NCBI RefSeq assembly: GCF_009389715.1
Contig: NC_052395.1
Location: 18,697,528 to 18,761,527 of the forward strand
Source: Phoenix dactylifera
Taxonomy: Eukaryota > Streptophyta > Magnoliopsida > Arecales > Arecaceae
DNA: 64,000 nucleotides
Reading direction: 5' to 3'
Part shown: in pieces, positions 11,684 to 29,704 of the stretch
How positions within the stretch are numbered: position 1 is the stretch's first letter
Layout: every line of letters starts with the position of its first letter
Made by a program: the position numbers and the translations under genes
Notes under the pieces: model-generated
What the model was told of the DNA's origin: nothing
The model's database searches: none
Seen by the model: the letters and a program-made list of their open reading frames with translations, nothing else

Positions 11684-13438
11684 CATTTACGCATACAGGC
11701 TTAGACCAATGCCCTATCTGGGCCCACATTCATGTTGTTTTAGATGAAGACATGGTTTGACCCAACAGAAAATTTTGAAAATGTCCAAGCCTGTCCCTTT
11801 AACATCCTACTGTTTGTAAGCAGGGCCATACTCGAATAGTCATGGAGGTCCACAACCACCCTTCAAACACATGCAAGCGTGCATACATGCATGTACAAGC
11901 ACAAAAAAAGGAAAAAAAAAAGATAAACCCTCAACTGAAGCCCTCCCTCTAATGAAATATATGATTATATAAGATTCTTTTGTTTCTGTTGTATCAAAAT
12001 TCTATATATATCAGAGGAAAGGAAAAGGAGTGATCCTCAAACCCACCTTCTGCTGACCCTGTAGCATGCCAAAATAAAACAGATTCAAAATCTAAATACT
12101 TTGTATTCAAGGATTACTAGTGAAAGAACTGATCAGCAGATTCCACCACATACTTATATAGAATGCATCACTTTAACAACCTAATGACATGATTATTAAG
12201 AAAATCAAAGGCTAACAATAGTACTTGCTCAAGATCGTTTCATTAAGAGGAAGGGCTCAGTTTAAAGAAGTGCAGACAATTTACAGAAAGAAAAACAATC
12301 TTCTTGAAAGTAAATGATAAGCAAAACAAGAAGAAATATCACAGGGAAGGATTTCATGTATGTTTGCAGCCCATATCGAAAAATCTGGAATATATTCGGT
12401 ATCATCAAATACAGAGATATTTTTTTCTTTTTTAATTAAGATGCTAGCTGACACGTAAAAACAAAATCTGTTTGGAAAAATATCCTTTTGTCCAAATGCA
12501 ACTTAAGAAAAATTTAGAAAGTATTCTGGTGTAAAGACGATCTCTGGGTTTAGATCTGAATTTAAAAATTGCAATTTTTTTCATGATAATAAAGGAAAAT
12601 AAATGAAAGAAACTACGGATGTCAAAACTTGTAGGAGCATAAAGATTATCAAACAACAGTAAAGATTGTATCTCCAATTTAGGGCTACATCCGTCAACTA
12701 AAACTTGGTTGACCTTCAACCAGATCCTGAGGTCACAACCGATACCAAGAAGATTGGTCAAGCCTTCTTGTGCAGAACTATAGAAAACCAACGGAAGGGT
12801 TACAAAACAACTCACAGTTGGGACAAAGAATCTTATGGTTTTGAACAAATCGGACGAAGACAGAGAGGTGAAAGCTGCAACCCAGCTAAACCATGACGTC
12901 ATACAACCCCATAACTGCTTCCAGATTCGATAAAAAGATCCGGGATCCATGAATCAATACAAGAAGCAAGAATTCTAACCAAACACAAATTCAGATGGCT
13001 CGGAAAGTTCAAGAATCTCCATTATGATTCTTGACCCATCGAAATCAAACAAGGATAGAAACCCCAATGCAACGAGAATTTTGGATTCATCTAGGTAATT
13101 CCAACTCTATGGCAGAGGATTAAGCATCAAAACCCTAAAAATTGGCGCAAGAATCGAAATCTTTATCGATGAAACCCATTAAGATAGTTGCGGGGAAAGA
13201 AGCTCACCGGAGGAGGGATTCCGGGGAAATCTCAGGAAATTCGCAGCGTTGTACCCTCCTTCACTCGATTCCCTTTCCCGTTGCGAGTCCAAAGGACCCG
13301 GCCAGGGGGATTCGACCGAGGCGAGCCAAAGAAATCTCAGACAGTCGGAGAGACCATGGAGGGATACCAAGGGGTCCGGACATTATAGGTTATAACCCCA
13401 GGATAAGGGTAGAATTGGGATTTTGAAAATTTCGCAGG
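11684..13438. other. spacer, with a possible minus-strand 5' UTR near its right end
   Basis: Mostly AT-rich with no convincing exon. The GC-richer part at about 13150-13400, read on the minus strand, resembles a plant first exon that ends at a splice donor (CCG followed by GTGAGC, about 13210). No protein family is recognised, so a gene is not called. The MULE insertion lies just upstream of this putative exon. Confidence 0.3.
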
Positions 13439-13447
13439 TAGGAAGGG

Positions 13448-14312
13448 GGGTGGTTCTATATACACCCCCCCTATTGCTCAGGACACCCCCCAAAAATTAA
13501 AAAAAAATTAAATACTCTCTACACCCCCCCATTTGCTAAGGACACCCCTAAAAAATTGAAAATTCCTAAATTACCCCCCACCCTCCCCACCCCCTCACAT
13601 AAATTGCTCTCTACACCCCCCAAACCCCCCCACCCCGCTCTTCCCCTCCAAAACACCTCGCCAACGCCCAAAACCCCCCCGTTCCCCCTTCTCCCTCTCG
13701 TCGCCGGCATTCTCCCGATCTCCGACCACCTCGCCGGCTTCTCCCGGAACCACCTCGCCGGCTTCTCCCGAAATTTTTTTTTTTCACGGTTCGTGCTCCG
13801 TTCGGCACTGGATCGCCGAACAAAAGGCTTCTGTTCGGCTGAACAGTGCCGGACAGAAGCCTTCTGTTCGGCACTGTGCAGCCGAACAGATCTGTTCGGT
13901 TGAGGGTTGCCGAATAGAAGGCTTCTGTTCGGCACTGTTCAGCCGAACAGAAGCCTTTTGTTCGGCGATCCAGTGCCGAACGGAGCACGAACCGTGAAAA
14001 AAAAAAATTTCGGGAGAAGCCGGCGAGGTGGTTCCGGGAGAAGCCGGCGAGGTGGTCGGAGATCGGAAGAATGCCGGCGACGAGAGGGAGAAGGGGGAAC
14101 GGGGGAGGAGGGGTTTAAGGGGGGTTTAAGGGGGGTTTGAGGGGTGTTTTTTTTTTTTCCTTTTCAAAACGAAACGGAGGAGGAGGAAGGAGGGGTGTAT
14201 GAGAAAATTTCAAGGGCAATATGGTAATTACACTAAAGGTTAGTTTGGGTATTTTTTTTTTGGTTTTTGGGGGGTGTGCTGAGCAATAGGGGGGGTGTAT
14301 ATAGAACTACCC
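13448..14312. mobile_element. foldback Mutator-like (MULE-type) element, 865 bp
   Basis: The ends are inverted repeats of about 45 bp. The left end begins GGGTGGTTCTATATACACCC and the right end is its near complement, ending in GAACTACCC. The element is flanked by a perfect 9-bp duplication, TAGGAAGGG (13439-13447 and 14313-14321), the length typical of Mutator elements. A second, internal inverted repeat is larger: arms at about 13680-13880 and 13925-14110 can pair almost fully. The loop region holds repeated TTCTGTTCGGC/GCCGAACAGAA words. No transposase is encoded. The open frames on both strands are by-products of the palindrome. Confidence 0.85.
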
Positions 14313-14321
14313 TAGGAAGGG

Positions 14322-15933
14322 CCCCTTCTCTGCCTGAAGATACTCTTAACTGGATCCGCTACGAGAGGAAGGGACAAGATCAAGAAATCCGTCCGGGACC
14401 CACCTGAAATGATTACGCGTCATCAAAATAGATGCTGAGTAAAATTCTTTTGTGCATGATGGCGAGCACGGGATTCAAGATTCCGTAAGACGGGCCCAAG
14501 GAGATACCTTCTCAAAAGCGTGGCCGAAGGAAAGGTGGACTTCCTTTTACGAGTAAAAACGGTGACCATCGAACGAAGGGGGTTCCAAAGTATGGTAATC
14601 CTCTAACGCTTGGAACAGCAAACAGCCTATTCTTTAAATGGTCACCAGCAACATATTGTATTTCAGGCGTCCTGATTCTTAATTTAAATAATTTATTATA
14701 TATTTTAGTACATCGACATTCTGAAAACTTTGCATTATTCAGAAACATTTTTAGTAATTTAGATCATAACCAATAGTATAGATTTCGATTTAGATGTCTA
14801 ATAATTAACATTGAACTTGCATTTACTTTCTTTGAAAAGTGTATAATCCATTCTCTCTGCATGTATAGAAATGGTAAAACCAATAGTTTTTATTTGCTAT
14901 CAGAGTTAACCTATTTTTAAAAATCTTCCTAGAATGAAGTAGACTATTCTTTTTTTGCCAGTCTAGTTGAGCCTTAGGAGACTATTGAACTATTAATATT
15001 AGCTGCTAAAGTACCTACCTAATATCTCCTAGTCTATATTTGGAGGCTGAATAGCTAGCCACTCCTTCGATAATTTTAATTATTGGTATTCATCCTCAAA
15101 CAAGCTATCTAGCAAATAACTTTGCTGTTTAGTTGGTACTTTCATAATTAGTGGGATAAAGTTATCCAAAAAGCAAAAAGTTGAGGGGAAAAAAAAAGAA
15201 TTGTGGACGTTTAAAGTTAGTTTATATTGCTTTAGGAATAATTTTAACATGGCTAAAAATTTAGAAAACATTACAGAAATACCTCTCAACTTTAGGCCAA
15301 TCACTTTGACACTCTCTCGACCTTAAAAATATCAAACTAATTTTTTTAGTTTTCAAAATGTTCCAAGTTGGTTCTATTGTTTACCTTCGTTAATAGAATG
15401 GTAGTAGGCAAGAATAGTTTGGTTATTATATAATTTTGTTAATAGATATGAATGGCAGCCTCAGTTTAGAATATTTTAATAATTTTAAACAATGAAAAAT
15501 TGTAAGAACGATTGGCCTAAAATTGAGAAGGTATTTTTGTAATTTTATTAAAATTTTAATCACCATCTTTTCCTTTTTCTTTTCCTTTGGACCGATGCGC
15601 CAGTTGGAATGTCCGAGACCACATGTCCCGCAATTCCCCACCACAGAGCACCAAGCCACCTTAACCAATCAAAACACACCATGTGTAAACATCACCCAAG
15701 AAGATCTTTCCCCAAACGACCGGGAAGAGAAGGCAAGGATAAGACTTCACGCATTAAAACCGTCAGATAGATCTCATTCCCCTCGCCACCCCTCCGATCT
15801 CCGCTCCCCCGGATAACACACCCATCCTATGACCATTGACCCCCCACGGCCATTGAACTCCTTCCCATTGTTCATTTCGTGAAGAGGGGGAAGGAGAGAC
15901 AGAGTGCGCGCGCGCGCGCAGAAGTAGAAGAGA
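14322..15933. other. spacer and LHCB4 upstream region
   Basis: AT-rich to about 15580, then GC-richer. Directly upstream of LHCB4 are a GGATAAG word at 15737-15743, matching the I-box of light-regulated plant promoters, and an alternating GC run at 15907-15919 just before the ATG. No clear TATA box was seen. The promoter role is inferred from position. Confidence 0.4.
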
Positions 15934-21211
<5,278 letters not shown>

Positions 21212-22049
21212 AGTCCCAACTCTCTCCTTCTCCATCCATTTGTATTTCCTCTGCGTAATTTTTTGCAAGGTTGTTAAGTTAGCAGATGCATGATCTGTTG
21301 AAAAAATAATACCTAGAAATTGCTATATTGTGATTATAGAATGGAGTTATAAAAGAATAATCTATTAAAATAAAAAACAAAAGATTAAAAAGATTTTGTC
21401 CGAATCAAGGCGTGCGATCAAGAACGTGATTTGCCCCTATGTCCGAGGTACACGATGTTTCGAGAATATGGCATCCTAATGGAAACCAACATTCGCTTAT
21501 GAAATGCTACGCTGTACGTGTACACGCTCGTGCCCATGCGCGCACGGCACAAGCGATTGAGCCGAGCTGAATCGCGCACGCATGATCACTAGCCCAATCC
21601 CGTATAGCCCGATTTGGGCTTCTAGAAAAGAAAATCTATTTAAGCAAGAAGACTTGCTTGTGTCCTACGGACCTGAACCTCACTTGGTATTGGTAGTATG
21701 TATGCGAAGAAACTATAGTAGATTAGACCTTGAACTAGATCTTTTATCTCAAACTTCTACTTATGACACACATAGTATAGATCAGTTGGGTCTTAGTGCA
21801 GTTAATGCCATTTAAAGGTCTTGCGTTTAGTACCTTGATTTTTTATGAGAATTTTGTTAAGGTTAATCCAAACCTCTAGTTATGGCTTATACGACAATTC
21901 TCACATAGGTAAGTCCTCTAAAAATATTCGTGACCTAAAAACTTGCAGAATTTTTATCTTGGACTTATTAAGAGTATAACTCAACCCTTCTAAAAAAATT
22001 TGTTATTGATAAGAGCACTCATCATAGGGATAGGAGGAGATATATTCTA
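21212..22049. other. LHCB4 3' region and spacer
   Basis: Follows the LHCB4 stop (TAA at 21209-21211). No other gene is recognised. Confidence 0.5.
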
Positions 22050-23480
22050 AAAGAATGTGCTTTGACACGATCACTCAATCAACCTTGTTTTTACCACATC
22101 GAACCTCCTTCATAGAATCTCCAATCATAGAGATGGGTATTCACTATTGGTGACCAAATAGTTTGTTTAAGCCCCATCCTCCTTGATGATTATAGAACTC
22201 TACTCCTAGACAAACTCTTGGTTAATTGATTTACCAAGTTTTTTTTTCAGACTTAATAAATTTCAAGAAAATAACATTACTCTTTTTGAGTTGTCTAACA
22301 AAATAATGACAAATCCGAATGTGTCGATTCATTTTGTTGTTAGTACTTTTTTGGTTCGTTAGTTCTATTATGGCTTTATTATCACAATAAACTGATATGG
22401 TCAGAACTGCCCTAGGTACTAAAAGTGTCTCTAGGATAAGATTTTTAATCCGCCTCAGTACAGATGGTATCTAGAGCAATCAACTCGACCTCCATAGTGC
22501 TATGAGATATAATATTTTTTTGGATGATTCCTCAACAAAGGCAGCACCGTCGAGAAGAAAGAGATATTTAGTAGTTGATTTAATTAAGATCAAAAGAATC
22601 AGTAATCAAAGTTGCATCACTATAACCTTTAACCACCTTAGGGTATTTAGTATAAAAGAGAGACAGATCAAGAGTTCCCTTAGGATATCATAATACACTT
22701 TCAGCATCTAACCAATGAGATTGATTTAGATTTTGAGTACATCAACTTAGTCTCCCTACAACATAGATAATATTAACTCTTGTCCTATTTACCACATATA
22801 GGAGAAAACCTATAATTTAGGAATATCTGTTTTGATCAACCAGTTCACTTAAATTCTTTTTGAGATAAATACTTGAATCATAAGGAGTAGATATAGATTT
22901 TTGATCAGAGTAGCCAAACTTTTGAATCATTTTCTTAATGGAATGAGCAAGGGAGAGAACTATCTCTTCAGGAGATCTGATTAGCTTCAACCCTAGGATA
23001 ATTTCAGTTTTACCTAAGTTTTCATATCAAAGGGATTTGAAAGGAATTGTTTGATTTCAGATATAATTTTAAGAGAACTTCCAAAGACCAAAATATCATC
23101 AATGTATAAATGAAGAATCACACAATCATCATCAATGATTTTGGAATCCACACTTGTCATAGTCATTGATGGAGAAACCATAGGAAATGATGGTTTTATC
23201 AAACTTTTCATGATTGTCTAGGAGTCAGTTTTAGAATGTATAGGGAATTAATAAGTTTGCAAACTTTGTTCCTTGTCCCTCGGATTCTTTAGGTTGTTCC
23301 ATATATACCTCTTCATCTAGATTTCTATTTAGGAATGCAGTCTTCATATCCATTTAATAAATGATCAACTTATAGATAGAAGCAATGACAAGAAGGTTCC
23401 AAGGTAGAGATTTTAGCAGTAGGAGAATAGGTATCAAATTAATCTATACCAAAATATTCGATAGGGATATTTTTTTAATA
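22050..23480 (-). pseudogene. decayed Ty1/copia pol (reverse transcriptase to RNase H)
   Basis: On the minus strand, scattered frames give copia landmarks in the right order. DTYSPTAKISTL lies near 23440 (start of reverse transcriptase), YIDDILVFGS near 23100 (catalytic YxDD), and LIRSPEEIVLSLAHSIKKM near 22960. The RNase H end follows with YCDNKAIIELTNQ near 22350 and HIRICHYFVRQL near 22300. Many stops and frame changes lie between them. LTRs were not identified, so this is an old remnant. The borders are approximate. Confidence 0.8.
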
Positions 23481-24077
23481 CATCAATAAAATATTCGATA
23501 GAATTTTTTCACCAAGTAATTTTTTTTTAAATTCGGTTTACTCCTATTTGTGTATTAATTTTCGAAATGCAACCACATTGATCAAATCGTCCTTTCTTTC
23601 TTTCCTACTGCATCAATAATCTTGCATCTATCCTTAGCAAAATGGACATGGAATTGTTATAGAATACGTCTAGTTAGAAACTTTGTATGTAATATTCATG
23701 TTAAATAGTAAGTGGTTTATTTTAAAATGCTCCAAACAACTGTCTGGGGATATTGGAACTAACTTTTCAGTCCACTTCAAAACAAATCTTGTTATAATAT
23801 TTATGTCATAGATACTCTTCTGTAAAAATGCTATAGAAGCTTGACATGGTATTATGTTCTATAAGTCATGATCTATTAAAACACCTAAGAGTTTCGGTAT
23901 TAGAGTATAATGTAGAAATAAACATTTCCGTTGTATCCCGGGGAAGGTTTACACGTCAAATCCTGCACGTGCGATTCACGCGACGTCCGCAGCTGCGACA
24001 CGCGAAGCCTTTCGCGGAGATATGGGTCAAACAAAAGATGGAGGAAAAAAGAGGGTGTCTCCGGGCTCTCTCCCGCC
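23481..24077. other. spacer and upstream region of the PAP phosphatase gene
   Basis: AT-rich, turning GC-rich after about 23930. No TATA box is evident near the gene start. Confidence 0.4.
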
Positions 24078-27000
24078 ATGACGCTTCTCCACCCTTCCGC
24101 CCGCCTTCCGGTCCGTCGATTCGGTGCTCCCCTCCTCTCTCCGTCCTCCCGTGCTCCTTCCGCTCCTTCCTTCTCTCTCATTAGGTTCCCGATCCAAACC
24201 CTCTTCTTACTTCGAGACTTCGAATCGAATCAGAACCCTAGGGTTCTCGACACCTCGTTCTAAGAAGTCCCTCTCGTTTCCAGGTCCAGCCTTCCCTTCC
24301 CGCCGGAGAAAGCGCGTTTCCACCGAGAGCTTGAAGCCGCCGTCGATGTGGTCGAGAGGGCCTGCCGCCTCTGCGTAGACGTACGCATCTTATTCAATTC
24401 CATCGAATTCGTAACAAAACGAAGATAAATTTGGATAAAATCGTTTTTTGTGACCAATAAAGGTTCTTTCTTTAAAAATATAGGTTTTTTTTGTTGATCA
24501 GGTGAAGAAATCATTGCTCTCGAGCGACGGTCGGATTCTTGAAAAGAATGATCGGACGCCTGTCACGGTAGCCGATTTTGGAGTGCAGGCTCTGATCAGC
24601 TTGGGTAAGTTATCTGTATTTATATTTCCTAATAACTGCCAACAACTTCTTTAAGCATTTGATACCTTGAGTTTCGGGGTAATTAAACCAGGTGCAGATT
24701 GATTTTGATGTCAAAATTTGGAATTAGGTTTGATAAAGTTACTTTCTTAATGGGTGATGTTGCAATGGCAGAGCTGAAGAGTTTGTTTCCTTCAATACCT
24801 TTAGTGGCTGAAGAGGACTCTGGGTTCTTGCGGTCGAATTCTGTGCATGCTCAGAGGGGTGAGGTTCATGGTGCTAATTTTCTTGTTGACTCAGTGTTGA
24901 GTGCTGTGGCTGAGAAGACGAGCAGTGTTGATGAACCTTTAACTTCTGATGATGTGTTGGAGGCTATTGATAGAGGGGGGAAGGATGCGGTCTCATTTGA
25001 TGCAGAACCCTCAGCCTATTGGGTAAAAATTGCATACTGATATTTGAATAATTTAATTACTTAGTCATGAATAGAGGCTACTGTATGCTATTAGGAAACA
25101 TGTTTTTATAATGCTGTTGTTTTTGAGGATTTCTTGTTTTTATTGTTGATTGAGTTGGTTCTTGAATGTAGGTGCTTGATCCAATTGATGGCACGCGAGG
25201 ATTTTTGAAGGGCAGTGATGCCCTGTATGTGGTATGCTTTGCTTCTTCTTTACGTTCTCAATTTCTATTTTGATGCCAATCATGTCCTTTTGTATTTCAG
25301 ATGAAGTAAAAGATGAATATGTACATGTAATTAACCTGCTAATCTCTAGGACAAAGTAAAGGGTAAAGGTTAGCATCCATTTTTTTTATTCATTTTAACA
25401 ACCTTCTTAATTTTGTTGTGTATGGTGGAGGTTTCTTGAACATTCATCTCAAGGGATGGTTTGTGAGCTTCTTGTTTTGCCATCTTTCACTTGTTTCTGT
25501 TTTGGTTGAAAATCAATGGCATGCATGCCTGTAGGTGTTTGATCTTGTAGCTGTGACCATTGGCTTAGTTTTGTACATGATTGTGCTCATCTTGACTGGT
25601 AAAGCTGCAAAACTTATTTGCAACTTGAAATTTTGTTAACATTCAGCTTGTGTGCTGATCATGCAACTAAACTATTGAATAAATTCTTTGTGCGATGGAT
25701 CTGTTTGAGATCTTCAATCACACCTAGATATCAGCTAATACTTGAACAAAATTAAGAACTGCATGCAGTGGCAATTTTCTTCTAATATCAAGAGTTCGCT
25801 TTGTAGAATGCCTTTATCAGTTCTGTTATTCTGGCCTATACCTTGAATTTTATCTCCCTGTATCTAAATTGTTCATCATCATCAGTTTACAATTTTTGTA
25901 TTACCTTTCTGTTGGCTGAAAAATAACTTAAATGGATCTCAGGTGGGTTTGGCTCTTGTTGTCAAAGGAGAAATTGCCATAGGTGTAATGGGCTGTCCAA
26001 ACTGGAAAGAATATAATCTTTCCACTAAAAAGTCTGATGATAAAATTGGTGTGTCTACACCAGGTATCATTATGATCGCCCATTCTGGCTGTGGAACATG
26101 GACAAGGCGATTTTCAGATGTAATGGGTAACTATAAAAGAATCCAAGATGGTTGGAGAAGATGCTTTGTTGATAGCTGCTGGTTGGTTAATGAGGCAAGC
26201 TTCTGTATTCCTGATAGTCAAACATGGGACTTGATACCTTTATCTGTTCTGTTCAGCTCTTCAGTTGACTGTGGGGATATTAGAGATAAACAAAAAGTAC
26301 TTCTTTTGCCAACATGCTGTGGCAGGTTTGTTCCATTGTGACATGATTCCTTTCGACTGACATTGTTCTCTTCACTTATGATTTTATCAATGGTTCATTG
26401 TGGCTTTCCACTCTAGTATGGCATAAAAGTGTGAAAGAAATTCCCTCATATGCCCTAGTTGAATCTCAGATGTGTCCTTTGACTTTAGAGAAGGATTCTT
26501 GACAACAGTAGAGCTGTATTCTCACCTGAATATATAAACTTAAGCTTCATCCCAACTTTTGTTCTATAACAAGCATTAGCAACCAAAGAGAATTCATCTA
26601 GTACTGTGCAATGTGATTGTTTAAAAAAAAGGAAACAAAACTTCAATGATGTCTCATGCAGTACTTTTTGAGTACACAAAATCATGATTTATGAGCAGCA
26701 TCTTTTTGACTGGTCATAAATATTATTTAAAAGAGTTTATCATTCAGGATGCTTTTGCTTCAATTGCATTTAGAGACATGTCTAAGCTTTTACAATGTAC
26801 TCTATAGTGTTATTTATCTTGCAGTACTTAACTCATTCTTGTGGAATCAACTCTATAGATCCAAAGGTGTTCCTTCAAAGTCTTAGACTTTTCTGTATTA
26901 ATGCCAAATTCTTGCAGTGCTGTATGATTTGGTGTCAAATTGCGAGCCAAGAGAACTTTGAACAGGAGGTGAATTCCTTGAAACCTGAAAGGAAGCTAAA

Positions 27001-29704
27001 CCTTTGTTATTAGATATTAGCCTTACCCACCAAATATCCCCTTGACTCAGAGTTTTGTTGAAAAGGAATGAGTGCAAGATTTAGATAGACAGATATGGAA
27101 CTGTGTTTGTGTACAATTAGATAGATCTATGTAACAAAGGGCCAAATTAAACACACCCCGATTATGGATACTTTCCTCCCCTAAGTATGACTGTATAGAT
27201 TGGCCAAAGTCATCAGTCCTACACTTCTCTGCCTTCCTTAAAGCCTTAAACTTCTCTCTCACACACACATGCACATTTCTCCATTTGCAAGGAGGCTGTG
27301 GGCATGTGCTGGCCTGTTTAGTTGAAAACAGCACCCATTCATTTTCCTTTCCTATATATAAATTTTGTGGGACATGCATCTACATTTTCACGCAAGCAAG
27401 CATTAGATATGATGGTATGCATTCATGTATTTCTTCTTTCACATAGAAATCTTATTTTATGTAGCTGATAAAGTTGTCAAGGGACTTGCTTTATCATCCC
27501 ATTTCTTTGATCTTCAGACATTTAATAAACTTCAAGTAGAAAGAAGTTCAGGACAAATGGAATCAATATTGAAGTATTTAGAGAGTCTGCAATCTGAAAA
27601 TGCTTGAGGAAGTAATTCTACTAGGTTGTTAAGATATGTGCATACATCATTGTGTATGGATTCTCATTGATGGAGAGAGACATTGTAAGAACATTTGGAA
27701 CCATATAGAATTCCCTTTGGTAGGCACACCAAAATGCCCAGTTTATGAGAGAAATAATAAGATTGACCTAAAAGGAATATATGCTGTTGAAGATTAGTAC
27801 TTCACTAACTAGAACTTACACACTTTTCAAGAGGTACTAGATTATCTTTTGGATAGGCCCTGAATGGAGAAGGAAGGTTGACTCAGGAATCAAAGCATTG
27901 TTCAAATGCTAACTCGTTTGATCCTTGTTAGTACTCTGAAAATTTTCCTCTCATCGGAACTTCTGCCTTTTTTTCCTTGTTGGGAGAAGAAGGGGGGGGG
28001 GGCGGGGGGGGGGGGGGGGGGGGGGGGGGGGACGGGGGTGCATGGGGCAGTAATTTGTGTGCTTTACTGTTGAAGCGTGTTATGCATTTGGGCATGCGAT
28101 TTGCCTTGGATGTTCTGTTTACTGCATTTAATGATACAAAATATATAAAGAAAGTGTTTGCTAATGGATGGTGTTATAGATAATTGGCTTCTCCTCAAAT
28201 TCAGAATAGCTCTGCTCTTCAGTTTTTCAGGATTTGTGCTTTCTTATGCTTAATTGTCCTTGCATATTTTTCTAACTTAGGCTTCTACTCCTATAATGTC
28301 AGCACAAAATTCATAATTTTTACTTAAATGATATCCACTTGCTTATGCTTTTGCAGCCTGTGCAAATACCTAATGGTTGCTTCAGGTAGAGCTTCTGTAT
28401 TCATTCTTCGAGCAAGGGCTCAAACTGTCATCAAGGTACTTATACTTCCATTTCTAGTCAACTCTGTAATATTATACATCAACTTGCATTGATGGCTTTT
28501 GTCTCATCTTAATATAGGTTTGGGATCATGCTGTTGGAGTTGTATGCGTACACGAAGCAGGAGGGAAGGTATGAGCTCTCAAAAGTTGCATAATCTTAGT
28601 TTTCATTCTTTGGCTTGGCCGTGTTGTATCTGCTTTTTTTTATATTAATTAGCTTGACAAATGCTTCTAGCTTGTATTTGGAAATGATGGTTTCGGATTT
28701 GTGAATAACTGATATGTTTTTCTTTTTTTTTTTTTTGCTAAAGACGGGTATTTCATATATTACGTGAATGAATACACTCGGTAGAATCAGCAAAAACTAA
28801 GTCACACAGTGCCCTAGGCAATTCACCCTCCTCTGTCCACAGGGTGTCTTCTGAGTGGCACGCCATATACGCCGCCACTCAGTTCGCTGCCCTGTTGGCC
28901 TCTCGATACACATGTTTAGCCTGAAAAGCCACTATATCACTCACCATATCCCAAATATCTCGAAGAAAAGGGTGTACCCCTCCCCCTCCGCTCGGGCCCT
29001 TTTGGACCCACTTGATTACGGTGGCTGAGTCACCCTCCAATATGATCGAAGTAGCCCGGAGCGCTTGTCTGGTGTAGCATAATCCAGTCCAGGCCCCTCG
29101 CAGCTCTGCTCCTAGCACAAAGATGTCAAAGATCTGGCGGCCGCCAGCAGCGACCACCTTGGAACTCAGGCCCCTGATGACGAAGCCTCTGATATCCTTG
29201 TTAAGTGGGGAAGTTTGTTTACTATTTGGCCTACCTGATGAGCTGTGTTTACTGATTACACTGTGCATGTGCTTCTATATGTATCTTATTGGTTCTAGCG
29301 CATGCTATGCACCATCAATTCTGCTGCAATGAATCTGTCTAATATGTATGTGTGATGACCCCCTTAGAGTTCCAAAATTGGTTATGGTCACCATATGAAG
29401 CCTCCCATTATCGTCTTTCCTTGTTGCTCAAGCTCTCGCTCAAGTTTGTTTTGAGATTACTAGTCCTCGAGTATCTGCCAAATTTTATGTCAATGCATTA
29501 TTTTTCCATTTGTTTTATATATTATGGATCAGGAAATTAGCTTCATCTGATCAGGTTACTGACTGGAATGGAAGTCCACTGGATCTTGCTGCTGATCAAG
29601 TAGATAGAAGAATTATCTTCCCATCCGGTGGTGTACTTGTGACAAATGGGGCACTACACAAACAGCTCTTGGAAATAATTTCGTCCAATTCCTCAATTGC
29701 TTGA
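24078..29704 (+). CDS. PAP-specific phosphatase, SAL1/HAL2 family, probably organellar
   Basis: This enzyme removes the 3' phosphate of 3'-phosphoadenosine 5'-phosphate, a by-product of sulfation and a stress signal. Exons: 24078-24184, 24284-24380, 24502-24604, 24772-25022, 25172-25231, 25943-26325, 28357-28435, 28518-28568, 29555-29704. All junctions are GT-AG and in phase, giving 426 aa. The first intron (99 bp) is inferred because it removes a TAA at 24261. The inositol-monophosphatase-type metal and catalytic motifs are present: VTVADF (D93), AEED (115-118), DPIDGTRGF (D189, D192) and VWDHAVG (D363). The N terminus is rich in Arg, Ser and Pro, as in transit peptides. It most resembles the plant HAL2-like forms annotated as mitochondrial. 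Targeting is inferred. The intron after exon 6 is 2.0 kb; the last intron holds a LINE. Confidence 0.9.
27992..28031 (+). repeat. poly-G tract in a PAP phosphatase intron
   Basis: Eleven G, one C, then 28 G. Long G runs can fold as G-quadruplexes and are also prone to sequencing and assembly error, so the length is uncertain. Confidence 0.9.
28716..29188 (-). mobile_element. 5'-truncated LINE (RNase H end) in the last intron of the PAP phosphatase gene
   Basis: A T-run at about 28721-28736 is the poly-A tail of a minus-strand insertion. Upstream on that strand is a plant LINE C-terminal RNase H domain: SKVVAAGGRQIFD, GAELRGAWTGLCYTRQALRA, ILEGDSATVIKWVQ and FQAKHVYREANRAAN. It closely matches the LINE at 49565-50737. 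The word CTGATAT occurs on both sides (28709-28715 and 29189-29195) and may be the target duplication. It should be spliced out with the intron. Confidence 0.8.

Noticed and set aside
13519..14140. Open frames of 115-138 codons on both strands
   Set aside because: They mirror each other because the sequence is a palindrome inside the MULE. They are not genes.
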